From Ceratotherium simum simum (taxonomy: Eukaryota > Chordata > Mammalia > Perissodactyla > Rhinocerotidae): DNA of 64,000 nucleotides. The stretch's first letter is position 1; each line of letters begins with the position of its first letter. This document shows, one piece after another, positions 12,167 through 22,100 of the stretch. The notes under the pieces were generated by a model. The model was not told where the DNA came from, made no database searches, and worked only from the letters and a program-made list of their open reading frames with translations. Where the stretch lies: contig NW_004454179.1 of the NCBI RefSeq assembly GCF_000283155.1, forward strand, positions 9,946,661-10,010,660. The letters are read 5' to 3'. The position numbers and the translations under genes are program-made.

Positions 12167-12393
12167 GAAGATGAGCCCTGAGCTAACATCTGTTGCCAAT
12201 CCTCCTCTTTTTGCTGAGGAAGATTGGCCCTGGGCTAACACCTGTGTCCATCTCCCTCTACTTTTATATGGGACACTGCCACAGCTTGGCTTGACAGGGG
12301 GTGCATCAGTCTGTGCCCGAGATCCGAACCTGCGAACCCAGGGCCGCTGAAGCGGAGTGCACAAACGTAACCGCTGAGCCACCGGGTGGCTCC
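12096..12393 (-). mobile_element. Inner ERE SINE nested in another ERE
   Basis: Complete minus-orientation ERE flanked by a 14-bp duplication, TTCTTCCTCTATCT (12082-12095 and 12394-12407). Its tail side holds a TTATTATTATTA run and a (GT)n tract at 12131-12158. It inserted into an older ERE in the same orientation. Confidence 0.9.
12131..12158 (+). repeat. (GT)n dinucleotide microsatellite
   Basis: About 13 uninterrupted GT units in the A-rich tail region of the inner ERE, a common birthplace of microsatellites in SINE tails. Confidence 0.9.
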
Positions 12394-12934
12394 TTCTTCC
12401 TCTATCTCATATGTGGGTTGCCACCACAGCATGGCTGATGAGTGATGTAGGTCCGCACCCTGGACAGGAACCTGTGAACCTGGGACGCGGAAACACAGCA
12501 TGTGGAACTTAACCACTACGCCACAGGGCCGGCCCAGCCCCGATCCTTGACCTTTCTAAACTCACTTACCAATTTTCACATTTTTTTGATGGATTCCAGA
12601 GGGTTTTTCCATATACACAATTATGTCTTCTGCAAATAATGACAGCTTTACCTCATTGTTTCCTGTCTTTATGCCTTTCATTTATTTTTCTTGCCTATTG
12701 CGCTAGCTAGAATTTTTAGCTATGTTGAATTTTTAGCTAGAATGTTGAATAGAAGTGGTGAGAGCAGTCCTGCTTTCCTTTATCTCAGGGAAAAGGGATT
12801 TAATATTTCACCATTAAGTATAATATTAGCTGCAGGCTTTTTGTATATGTTCTTCATCAGGTTAGGGAGGTTCCTTTCAATTCCTAGTTTTCCAAGATAT
12901 TTTTATTTTGTATCTGAGAGATTTTCCCCTCGGC

Positions 12935-13469
12935 TTTAGCAACAGTGCTGAGCCCTCTTAGCGTTTCCTTCTGCCACATCAGTATCACCCAAATGCAGAG
13001 CTGCTTCCCTTACTCTTAGCAACCAGCTCAGAGTCAAAGGCTTCCTATACATTTACCTCCTACTAGGCCCCATGGAAGAAGGCAGCAAGGGCCCTATCTC
13101 AAGGGGCTTGGAGTTTGATAAGAAAACTAAGATACACGGAGGTGGTTATTAAGTCCTTGTAAGAAGTGCCATAAATAACAGGGTAAGCTCTCTGGAGGCC
13201 CCAGCTGAGAGACAGAACATATCTAGCAGTCGTGAAGATCAGGGGAGGCTTTCCAAAAGGGATGGAGCTTGAATTTGGGCTTGAAGAATGAGTAACATTT
13301 TGACAGGCAGAGTTGAGGGGAAGAAAAAGTTGGGACGATAGAGCAGGTTTAGAAATCAGCAAGAATGCAGTTTGATGAAGGTGTAAGTTATACCAAGCAG
13401 GTCGTGAGAACTAAAGCTGGGACAGGAAGCTCGGGGTCAAATCATGGAGCACTTTGAATATTCTAATAG
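12935..13469. other. Intergenic DNA, nothing recognised
   Basis: Non-repetitive-looking sequence between the L1 and a MIR relic. Open frames are short and show no family motif. Confidence 0.5.
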
Positions 13470-13660
13470 TAACTTACTACGTGTCCAAGAATGTATTAAT
13501 CACTTTCTTACATTATTTAATATGCACAAAAATTTTGCAAAACAAACATTATTATCCCCATTTTACAAATGAGGAAATTGAAGCTCACATAACAAAGTAA
13601 ACTGCCCAAGGTGAACTACTGTCTCAGTAAATTTCAGAACAAGGATCTCGGCCTAATATT
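13470..13660 (-). mobile_element. MIR SINE relic
   Basis: TTATTATCCCCATTTTACAA, ATGAGGAAATTGAAGCTCAC and ACTGCCCAAGGTGA are the reverse complement of the MIR core. Diverged and non-coding. Confidence 0.7.
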
Positions 13661-14420
13661 TCCTTTTCTTCCTCCCTTCTACAGCATTGTTTTCCATAGT
13701 TGTGATCATATAAATATATAAGTTTTTGTCCTACTTTGTTAACATTACAGCATGAACATTTTTCCAGTCGTTAGAAATGCCTCTTTCACTATATTTTTAT
13801 TGGTGTTGGCTGCATGATGCTGTATCACAGTTTATAGTTTTTGTAATATTATTTTGTAATATTTGTATAATATTTTGTAATATTATAGTATTGTAACATT
13901 ATTTTTATTTTATTTATTTTTTTGGTGAGGAAGATTAGCTCTGAGCTAGCATCTGTTGCCAATCTTCTTTTTGCTGAGGAAGATCAGCCCTGGGCTAACA
14001 TCTGTGCCCTCTACCTTATATGTGGGATGCCTGCCACAGTATGGCTTGATAAGTGGTGTGTAGGTCTGTCTTGACATGAGTACAGCCATGTTTGGCCGCT
14101 CCATTGACCTACAGCCACCAGCACAAAAAGAAATATAAAAGCTGCTTTCTGCGTGGTGGGAACTGGCCCTTCTCTCACGGAGGGAGTTGCAAGTTGTAAC
14201 ATTTCAAGGCTCTTGGAGCGTAGTAGCACGGGATGGACTGGCCATCTGTGCCGGGCTAGGACGATAACCAAAGAGAACAATGCACGTACACAACTACTGT
14301 GCTGGGACGTTAGCCAGGGGGCTCAGTGCACGTATGCCACTGATAACCATTTTGTGCATGGGAACACTAAATGCTTGCTCTGCAAACTCTGTAATTGCTT
14401 ACTCTGAAAATTACTGATGG

Positions 14421-14427
14421 TATAAAA
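14421..14427 (+). promoter_or_regulatory. TATA box of the solo LTR
   Basis: TATAAAA, 355 bp upstream of the LTR AATAAA, as expected for a U3 core promoter on the + strand. Whether it still drives transcription is unknown. Confidence 0.6.
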
Positions 14428-14553
14428 ACTGCTGGAAACTGAGCCCCGGTGAGAGTTCCACCTGTGGAAGGGACACCTTGCCCAGGACGTGTGATCCTTG
14501 CCCAGCCGCGTCGATTGACAGAACTCTCCCGGCAGTGGGGCGTGGATGTTGTG

Positions 14554-14609
14554 AGTAATTGATTTGATGTGAAGTAATTGATTTGATATGAAGTAATTGA
14601 TTTGATGTG
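14554..14609 (+). repeat. 19-bp tandem repeat, three units, in the LTR
   Basis: AGTAATTGATTTGATGTGA is repeated three times in direct succession (14554, 14573, 14592) with one substitution (GATATGA) in the middle unit. It lies between the TATA box and the polyadenylation signal. Confidence 0.9.
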
Positions 14610-14958
14610 TTCTCTTTTCGGTCAACCTGGTGTTTCTCTTTCTGGTTGATTTGTGTCATTTCTCTTCAGCCGATGTGGGTGTTTTCCCTTTCCAGTCGGG
14701 CTGATGTTTTTTCCCTCTTAATATTTGACCTATTTGGATCTGTTTGCAAACTGTCACCTTTACTATCCTCTATATAATAAAATATACCTTCAGTCCATTT
14801 GTTTGGAGTGGAAAGTGTCTTTTACATCTCCGATCGAATCCCCGAACCTCTCATAACAAGGTCCACGCCCGGTATCCGAACGGGCAAACCTGGGCCGCCA
14901 AAGCTGAGTGCGCGAACTTAACCACTAGCCACTGGGCTGGCCCCAGTAACATTATTTT

Positions 14959-16119
14959 CAATATTACAAATAATACTGTGATGAATACGGTTGTGAATCA
15001 ATTTATACTTAAGTCTTTGGTAGTGATAAATTATATATCACTACTACTTTGTATTGAATATTTAGTTAAGTCTAACATTTTTCAAGTCTCCTCTTATGAA
15101 ACACCTGTTCAGCTCCTTTCTCATTTTGAGTTTCAGTTAAGTTTATCAGTCCGTATGAGCCCTTTATATAGAAAGGCTGTTAACTTTTCGCTGTCAAAAT
15201 TGTTGAGACAGTTTGTTTCTTTTGTTGCACTAGGCCCCCTTGACCAAGAAACAAACTTAGAATCCAAGTCAGTGTATTGGTTTGGCCATTGCCACTCGAC
15301 AGCCATAGTGTGACCAGGGCCTCAGGAGTGGAGGTGTTCTCTGCTCCAAGGGGAAATGAATTTCCAGTTAGGGAAATAGAATAAAAATGTTCTCAGATGA
15401 TTAATTTGAGGTAGCTTTTTTTTTTTTTCTTTTTCTTTTTCTAGTGTAAGCATCTCTAAATTTTTTATGCTGACAAAGGAGAATAGAGTGGTGGCTGAAA
15501 TAGACACTAACACTGTATCATTCGGTTCTAAATTATGTTCTCATCAGGGTCATGTCAAAAGTACTGACAATTTCTCGAGGGCATGGCTGAGGGACAATTA
15601 CAATTCTGCCGAATTATTGCATTGAAATACCCCTCTGGGTCCATTATGTAACCTGGCTGCGCTGCGTAGGGGGACCTCAGGATTTCCTACCAGGACACCC
15701 AAAGAAACGAGGGTGAATCAGAGAGCCTTTCCAAGCACAGATTTGCATTCTCAACCCTGTCCTGAATATGAACAATTCCTTACCTCTAAGAACCAGATCC
15801 AGGAACACTTGAAAAGGGCTGAATAAACAAGGACATCGTTTTCTTTGACTGCTTGCTATTGACACCTTATTACCTAAAATGGCTAAAAGGAGTTTGTTCT
15901 TGCTCTCGAGTAGAAGAATCAGAAATGAAGTTTAAAAACTGCCGTGGTGCCTCGTGCCCCTTTCCGTAGACAAAGGTTTATAGCTCCAATTTCCATCTCC
16001 CAAGCATACTTTATAGTTTCCTTTCATATGCTAAAATATCGATGATCTTAATCAATATGTAAACTCTATTGTATACAAATATTGATCACATACTTATTTA
16101 TAACTTCTAATTTGCCACT
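14959..16119. other. Intergenic DNA, nothing recognised
   Basis: AT-rich, with a pyrimidine run near 15417-15440. No gene, RNA gene or identifiable young transposon is seen. Part of 15000-15170 resembles an old L1 3' region too diverged to call. Confidence 0.4.
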
Positions 16120-16134
16120 GACCTAATACTTCTT

Positions 16135-16435
16135 TTTTTTTTTTTTTTTGAGGAAGATCAGCCCTGAGCTAACATCCATGCTAATCCTCCTCTTTTTTTG
16201 CTGAGGAAGATCAGCTCTGAGCTAACATCTATTGCCAATCTTCCTCCTTTTTTTTTCCCCCAAAGCCCCAGTAGATACTTGTATGTCATAGTTGCACATC
16301 CTTCTAGTTTCTGTATGTGGGATGCGGCCTCAGCATGGCCGGAGAAGCGATGCGTTGGTGCGTGCCCGGGATCCGAACCTGGGCCACCAGTAGCAGAGCG
16401 TGTGCACTTAACTGCTAAGCCACAGGGCCAGCCCA
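16135..16435 (-). mobile_element. ERE SINE, long subtype with both tail modules
   Basis: Minus-orientation ERE flanked by the perfect 15-bp duplication GACCTAATACTTCTT (16120-16134 and 16436-16450). From the head it carries the CTACTGGGGCTTTGG module and then two GATGTTAGCTCAG modules, i.e. the long subtype. Confidence 0.95.
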
Positions 16436-16450
16436 GACCTAATACTTCTT

Positions 16451-17584
16451 GATACCAAAGCGCATGCTTTTCCCATAATATTACTCCTACCATGCAGCCA
16501 TGTTTTCGGGGCAGCAGAAAGCTACTGAGAGTTTTAAAGTAGTGCGTGACACACTCATAACCACACGATATGCCCCAGATGAACTTCAGGGAGGAAGCCC
16601 AAGCTAGGGAACCAGTCACCTTTCTACATACTTATCAATAATGAGATGGGCTCTGACAATTTCTCCCTAAAACTCTCTCCCTAATCCAGACCTTCCCTAA
16701 ATTCCCAAATGTTCCTCCACAGGGTAGCATCTTGTCTTTAGAGAGGAATAAGATACTCCAGTTCCACATTTTTGTCTTGGCAGGCCTCTCCTTTCTCTGG
16801 CCAAAAAAACGAATGATCTCGCACCTGGCCCAAGTAGTAATGCGAGCCCTAAGTAATACCAGCAGAAATAGTGAGGAGGAGGGCAGTTTCCAGGGGACCC
16901 TGATTTTTCAGATTGCTCCCTGATGAAGCCCAGGATCTGGAGGAAACAAGGTCAAATATACTTAGGCAGTTAAAGAGAAAGAAAGCTGGTCTGAACGGTA
17001 GAGCTACCTTCAGCCACAATTAAGGGTACACCCCAAAAGAAACCCTGAATCTGCTCCCTTGAAGAGTAACCTTGTAGTTGGCAGAGGAATTAAGCAAATC
17101 AGACATTGTACAGAGAGCCTGAAGAGCAGCATGGGCATGGATTTCTCTTCCACAAGCCAAGCGCTTCTGAGCCATGATACGTTGTCCATATCTGAAAATA
17201 TCTAGGCTCATTCCAAACTCTTGCACTGGACAGGGAGCCGGGACTGGAATGGAAGTGCCTGGTACTGTCTAGGGAGTTGGACTGACCCTGAGACCAGTGG
17301 CCCATAAGGGAGTTCCATGGTCCTCCTCCCAGGCAATCCCAGGTGCCTCTCTTCCTGAGAAGCCAGTCGTTGGCACAGAAGTTTTTATTTTCTCCTCTTC
17401 CCAGAGGAAGGTTCCTGGGAGAGTAGCTGGGGAGGCAGAGATGTGGAAGGAGGCTGGGAGAATGCATAGCCTGCCTGGTTCCGAGCTTACTCTCTTGGTA
17501 AGGCTCCCACAGGCCCAGAAAAGACAGGCGGCATGAGAGGCAGGTCAGCCAGGCTAGAGCATCTCAACGAGCCAGGGTTCTGAG
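16451..17584. other. Intergenic DNA upstream of SCD, nothing recognised
   Basis: About 1.1 kb with no clear repeat and no frame with a recognisable product. The minus-strand frame at 17099-17467 shows no family motif. Confidence 0.5.
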
Positions 17585-17775
17585 CAGGGGTTAAGAGTTT
17601 GGGCTCTAGCATCACATTTCTGGGCTCAACTCCCAGCTCCACCACTTACTGGCTGCTGTGACCATAGTCAAGCTTTTTAATCTCTCCATATCTCACTGTC
17701 TTCAAAAGGGAATAATGGACTACTCGCTTCATAGGGTCACAGTAAGGATTAAACAAAATGATTCTTGTGAAATGG
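17585..17775 (+). mobile_element. MIR SINE relic
   Basis: GGTTAAGAGTTTGGGCTCTAG, CCACTTACTGGCTGCTGTGACC and CATAGGGTCACAGTAAGGATTAAAC follow the MIR consensus on the + strand. Confidence 0.85.
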
Positions 17776-18557
17776 CTTGCAGTAATAATTCAATACCTGT
17801 TAGCTATTTTTGTGCCACATACAAGTCCTTTCCCCTGCCTCTGGGTGAAAGCACACGTCTGTACTTGCTGCATTTTTCCGTGAAGGGTATTCCAAAATTA
17901 CAACCTGACAATCTGAATATCCAAAACATCCCACACACGTTCTGGAGGCGTGGGCCTAGGGATGGTATCACCCACTGGCGCCTGGCAGTGAACGTCCTGT
18001 GCTGGGCGTGCCCAGCGGCTTAACATCGTGCGCGCGTGCAGGACCACACATATGTGGATCTACGTGCGGGTGCGCGACCGCCCGCCTGGAGGCCCGGCGA
18101 GTTCAGCAGTCTCAGGTTAGCGTAGCGTAGGGGGTGGGCGGGGCAGAGCCATTGTTCCGCAGCGGACCGAGCCACCCGCGCTCGCTGGGGACTGAGACCC
18201 GGCTTCACCAGCCCCCTCTGCTCCCGACCCCAGGTTTAAAGCCACGTCTCCCTTCCCACGCGTCTCTGGGAAACGGGAGGCAGGATGGAGCTGTGCCTAG
18301 TGATCGCCCCCGTGGCTTCCCCACTGTTTCCTGTGCAACTTCCCCAGTGCCCAACCGTCCGCGAAGAGCCCGAGGCCAGTCCTGGGCTGGTACCCACCCC
18401 CATTCCCGGACCGAGTCCTCTCCCTCTTCCAGAGAGAAGACTCCCGAGCACCTCCGAGGACGCAGGGTGCTGGGCAGAGACCCAGCGTCCGGTGGAAGAG
18501 AAGCCGAGAAGGAGAAAGGGAGGGGAGGGGGAGCGAAGAGCTCGCGGCAGAGGGAAC

Positions 18558-18621
18558 AGCAGATTGCGCCGAGCCAATGGCAACGGCAGGACGAGGTGGC
18601 ACCAAATTCCCTTCGGCCAAT
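18558..18621 (+). promoter_or_regulatory. SCD: SRE-like plus dual NF-Y module of the SCD promoter
   Basis: AGCAGATTGCG (18558-18568) differs by one base from the sterol regulatory element AGCAGATTGTG described in mouse Scd promoters. It is followed by CCAAT boxes at 18574-18578 and 18617-18621. In the family this block is the sterol/polyunsaturated-fatty-acid response region, bound by SREBP and NF-Y, through which insulin raises and PUFA lowers SCD transcription. It lies about 240-300 bp upstream of the likely start of transcription. The motifs and their order are seen directly; the regulation is from family knowledge. Confidence 0.85.
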
Positions 18622-18827
18622 GACGCGCCAGAGTCTACAGAAGCCCATTAGCATTTCCCCAGGGGCAGGGGCAGGGGCTGCGGCGGCGGAGCCGAGGTGT
18701 GTCTGCAGCATCCAGTTTCCGAGTCTCGGGCTCGAGCACGCCTCGGCTCTCTGTCTCCTCCCCTCTCCCGCCCATGCGGGGCCACCACGGAGAGCCAACT
18801 CTGCGCACTTTGCCCCTTGTTGGCAGC

Positions 18828-18889
18828 GGATAAAAGGGGTCTGAAGAAATACGGGACACGGTCACCCACTAAAGCTCTAGTATTTAAAT
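18828..18889 (+). promoter_or_regulatory. SCD: Candidate SCD core promoter (two TATA-like sites)
   Basis: Two A/T-rich core-promoter candidates are present: GGATAAAAGGGG around 18829-18839 and TATTTAAAT at 18881-18889. The first would place the start of transcription near 18860, giving a 5' UTR of roughly 235 nt. The second would place it near 18910. The sequence alone does not decide between them. Confidence 0.55.
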
Positions 18890-19095
18890 CCCTAGCCTGG
18901 GAAGATCACGCACAGCGGGTCGGGTCTGGACACGGATCCAGCGCACACCGCGAGGGAAGGGTGCCGAGCGCGGCGCCGCGGATCCCCGCGCAAAAGCGGG
19001 CTCGGAGACTGAAGTCTACCCTCTGTCCGGGCTGTCCCGAACTCTGCTCCGCAGCCTCAGCCCTGGGAAAGTGATCCTAGCCTCAGAGAGCCCAG
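18860..19095 (+). other. SCD: SCD 5' untranslated region (start approximate)
   Basis: GC-rich leader between the TATA-like element and the start codon. The 5' end is an estimate from the core promoter position, not an observed cap site. Confidence 0.6.
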
Positions 19096-19122
19096 ATGCC
19101 GGCCCATTTGCTGCAAGAGGAG
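19096..19122 (+). CDS. SCD: SCD coding exon 1
   Basis: Encodes MPAHLLQEE, the conserved SCD N-terminus, ending in phase 0 at a GTGAGC donor. The start is chosen because MPAHLLQ is the family N-terminus and because it joins in frame to exon 2. Confidence 0.97.
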
Positions 19123-22100
19123 GTGAGCTTCCAAGCAACGGCCCCCAGACCGCGGGTTCGCCGGCTCTGGTTGGGCTTCTGGGTGACTCCGATGGTGGAA
19201 GAGAGAGTTGAGAGCTCCGCGGAGGACATAGCCGTCTTTTGCGAGTTGTACTGCCTTCAGTTTCTTGGGAATGTGGATTGTAATTTGGGGACTTGGTTCC
19301 CCAACTTTTGTTTCTTAAGCTTTAAGGAAAAATCCGGACGTGCCGGTACCTTTATGTACGTATGCGTGTGGGTTTTCCTTTGTGTGTTGGTAGGGGTGCC
19401 GGTATTTTACTCCTCCTTCTTATTGCCTCTTCACCTTGAGGTTTCCCCCTCCTCCCCAGTCTATCTGCACAGTTCCTGGGAACTTCCCTCTCTTCATCCG
19501 GGGTAGATCCGGCCCTCAGGTAGCCTGGGTATTGAGGCAGGGTCTGTGCCCATACTCCACCCTTCCCCCAGCTTGATGAGAGAGTGAAGTGGCCCCTGCT
19601 GTCTCCACGTGTCCTCTCCAGCCTCCTCTCTCCTAACTCTCTGCTTCCTCTCCCTCCCAGATGTCTAGCTCCTACACTACCACCACCACCATCACAGCGC
19701 CTCCCTCCAGGGTCCTGCAGAATGGAGGAGGCAAGTTGGAGAAGACGTCCCTGTACTTGGAAGAAGACATCCGCCCTGAAATAAAAGATGACATCTATGA
19801 CCCAAGCTACAAGGATAAGGAGGGCCCAAGGCCCAAGATTCAGTATGTTTGGAGAAACATCATCCTCATGTCTCTGCTACACTTGGGAGCCCTGTATGGG
19901 ATCACACTGATCCCCACCTGCAAGGTCTACACCTGGCTCTGGGGTAAGAGGTTCCCTTGTCCTCCTGACCCAGTACCCCAGGTCTTCCATTCTTTTAACA
20001 AGCTAGGATCTTACATAAAGCAGAGGCACCCACCAACCCCTCTGGGCTCAGGTTTTCCTAGCCATCTCTCTCTGGTTGCCTGACAGGAGTGGGCTAGGAA
20101 CACAGCTGGCGAGGGGGGGGGGCGGGGGGGGGCGGGATGCAGGAGTGTCGATTCTGGGGGTCCTTTAACATGGGTGTTGGGGAGGGAGCCCTGAGACCAC
20201 GTGCTGTGGGCTTTGAAGTGAGTAGACCTGTGTCAGAGAGTTAGCTTTCCCTGAAAGAGCTTTTCTGTTTAGCTATTTGCTTGGCTGCTTGTCCCAGGTC
20301 TGTTAGCCACAAAAGAATCAAGACCCCTACCTGGAAGGCATGGGATCATGGTACTAGACCACTGGCTTTAGGGGGTACATGCTGAGCACAGTCGTGGGAT
20401 AGCTGGAGAAACTGCTCCAGAAAAGAGTTAATAGAAGAGGGAGGAATGGAGAGGTGCTGATCCACAAAATTATTTTGGCCGGACCCTTGGCTCCCTTGTT
20501 ATATAGAACGATGAAGAAGGGTCCTGGATATCCCAAGTTACACAGATGTACTGCTCTATGACCCCATGTAGGAACCATACATGCCGCTCAACGAAATGTT
20601 CTCAGAATGAAATACGGTTGAAGAAATGTTTTATGTCCCATTCCCCATCTAGCCTGCTCCAGCTCTTCTCTCCTGATGCCATGAAGTCCATCCTTGCCAG
20701 GGACAGCCAGGCCAGGCAAGAAAAGAGAGCCCTGAGCAGCCCTGGCCTTGATGCTGCTGCAGTGAGGGAGAGAGTTCCCAGTTTGTCCCTGACCTGCCCT
20801 TAGCTCAGCTCTTGCAGAGATCCATGGGCCTGGGCTGATAGCAGGGCTCTGCCCCCTGGATACACACATGCGCTTTGCAGGCATCTGCACCTCTGCCACC
20901 ATAATCCTGGCTTGGGACGGGGGGAGCAGGGAGCTCTAAAGACCCAGGGGCCCCACGTTGCCACTCTCTGAGAGGGGTGAGCCAGAACTCCCTCTCCAGA
21001 AAACAACTTGTGAGTTTTCAGAGCAGTCTTGGGTGTGGGGTGCTTGCTGACAGCTACACTCTTGGAGGGTAGTTATGTAGAAGGGCTGGTAGGCCCAGTT
21101 CTAGCTGATTCCCCCAGGATCTCTTTGGTCTAAAGGTGGTGGGATCTGGTGCCTGGAGCTTTGTCTTGGGAAATCCTCTGGGTGCCACAGACAGAGAAAT
21201 GCAACTGGGTAGATCTCCTCTCCTGTGATCTCCATTTTTCCAAGTACAAACTGGGGACAACAGTACTTTTTTAGGATTAGAAAGTTAGTGCTCCTTAGGT
21301 TACATGTGTGTCATTGCTGGAGCTGGCCAGGTGCAGAAGTCAGTTCATCTGCTCTCTAGCTCCTCTGAGAACCCAGCAGAAATTCAGCTGCAGCATGAAG
21401 AATCAAGAGCAAGGATAAGGATTCCCCAGGGAGACTGTGGACTCCTCTCTCCACCCCTTCTCCCAAATAGAGGAGTCCTCACAGGTAGTTTTGTCACCTG
21501 CAAGCCCTTTCCAGCCTCAGCACTCCCTGTAGGCCTCGTGAAGCCCAGAGTTTGGCCAGACTGCTGCTGCTTGCTCCTCACCCTCGGCTGCTAGTGCAGG
21601 GGCAGAAAGCTATCCCCAAACCAAGGCTCACCCATACCTTTTTGGTGCCCTGCCCATGGGTGTGTGCTGTGCCTTTCGACAGAGAAACGTGGCACCCAGA
21701 GACTGGACGGTGACTTGTTTCACTCCTGTCTCTGGGCCCTGTGGCGGATGGCTTAGCTGATGGAATGACCAGCTTGATAAGGGGTTATCAGAACTCCTCT
21801 GTCTTAAGGAGCAAGAGGGGGAGGGGGAGGGTCAGAGGCCCCACCTTCAGATTTTAGGAGCTTGGCTTCACGTTTTCTTGTTTTATCCCTAAGGACAGTG
21901 TTAAATTAGCAACTGGTTGAGATTCCAGCATTTCTCCTGCCTCTGAGCACTTTTGAGAGCCTCTCAGAAGAGCCCTTAGGGGAAGGCTGAAGAGATATCT
22001 CAGGCACCACTGAGGGCCAGGGGACAAAACTTCTCAAGTCTCTTTCTTAGGGCCAAAGCTATGAGATTTTGCTTAACCATCAGTTTGGACATTAATAGAG

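Larger units (their letters stand above)
12015..12534 (-). mobile_element. Outer ERE SINE split by a second ERE
   Basis: The tail part (GCTGAGGAAGATTCACCC) lies at about 12051-12095 and the head part (CATATGTGGGTTGCCACC to GGGCCGGCCC) at about 12408-12534. Together they make one minus-orientation ERE. A second ERE with its own duplication separates the halves. Confidence 0.85.
10020..12930 (-). mobile_element. Old L1 LINE, minus orientation, broken by SINEs
   Basis: From right to left this runs from ORF2 reverse-transcriptase sequence (12560-12930, decoding on the minus strand to LGIERNLPNLM- and NILNGEIL-like peptides) through the ORF2 C-terminus to 3'-UTR-type sequence at 10020-11250. ERE SINEs interrupt it at 10555-10798 and within about 12010-12540. 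The open frames in it are short L1 remnants. No intact ORF remains. Confidence 0.8.
14067..14858 (+). mobile_element. Solo LTR of an endogenous retrovirus
   Basis: A 792-bp element that begins TGTCTTGACA and ends CTCATAACA, i.e. the TG...CA ends of a retroviral LTR. It is flanked on both sides by the 5-bp duplication AGGTC (14062-14066 and 14859-14863). Plus-strand signals are in the expected order: TATAAAA at 14421-14427 (U3 promoter) and AATAAA at 14776-14781 (polyadenylation). There is no internal gag, pol or env sequence, so this is the product of recombination between two LTRs of a former provirus. A 19-bp unit is repeated three times at 14554-14609. I cannot name the ERV family. Long open frames crossing it are chance or junction frames. 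Confidence 0.9.
13906..14945 (-). mobile_element. ERE SINE split by a solo LTR
   Basis: Minus-orientation ERE with its tail half at about 13906-14066 and its head half at 14864-14945 (ending in GGGCTGGCCCC). A 13-bp duplication, GTAACATTATTTT, flanks the whole block (13893-13905 and 14946-14958). A retroviral LTR occupies 14067-14858, so the LTR is younger than this SINE copy. Confidence 0.9.
17995..19180. promoter_or_regulatory. SCD: CpG island over the SCD promoter and exon 1
   Basis: GC-rich, CpG-rich stretch (GTGCGCGCGTGC, GCGGGTGCGCGACCGCC and GAGCGCGGCGCCGCGGATCC among others) against an AT-richer, CpG-poor background. It spans upstream sequence, the promoter module, the 5' UTR and exon 1. 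Overlapping long open frames on both strands in this interval (for example 18134-18844 and 18205-18798) are a by-product of high GC content and are not called as genes. Confidence 0.85.

Noticed and set aside
14308..14326. CTCF-like GCCAGGGGGCTCA in the solo LTR
   Set aside because: It matches only the central GGGGGC core; the flanking positions fit poorly compared with the site at 3080.
14744..15313. A 189-codon open frame
   Set aside because: It runs from the end of the solo LTR across the split SINE into flanking AT-rich DNA. It crosses two insertion junctions, so it cannot be an old gene, and no domain is visible.
16158..16619. A 153-codon minus-strand open frame and similar frames at 12235-12516, 49590-49847 and 61735-61944
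   Set aside because: They are translations of ERE SINEs, recognisable by the recurring GPGSDPGxAP and GHAEAASHIQQLEG peptides.
2926..18000. Exons of PKD2L1, expected on this side of SCD
   Set aside because: I searched the minus-strand frames for its N-terminal and channel-domain peptides and saw none; its nearest exon is probably outside the window.
18134..18844. A 236-codon open frame on the + strand and overlapping ~197- and ~115-codon frames on the minus strand upstream of SCD
   Set aside because: They lie in the CpG island, overlap one another on both strands and include the promoter motifs and the TATA-like site. Low-complexity Pro/Arg/Gly composition and no domain; expected by chance at high GC.
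19661..20083. A single-exon 140-codon gene
   Set aside because: It is SCD exon 2 read through its GTAAGA donor into intron 2.
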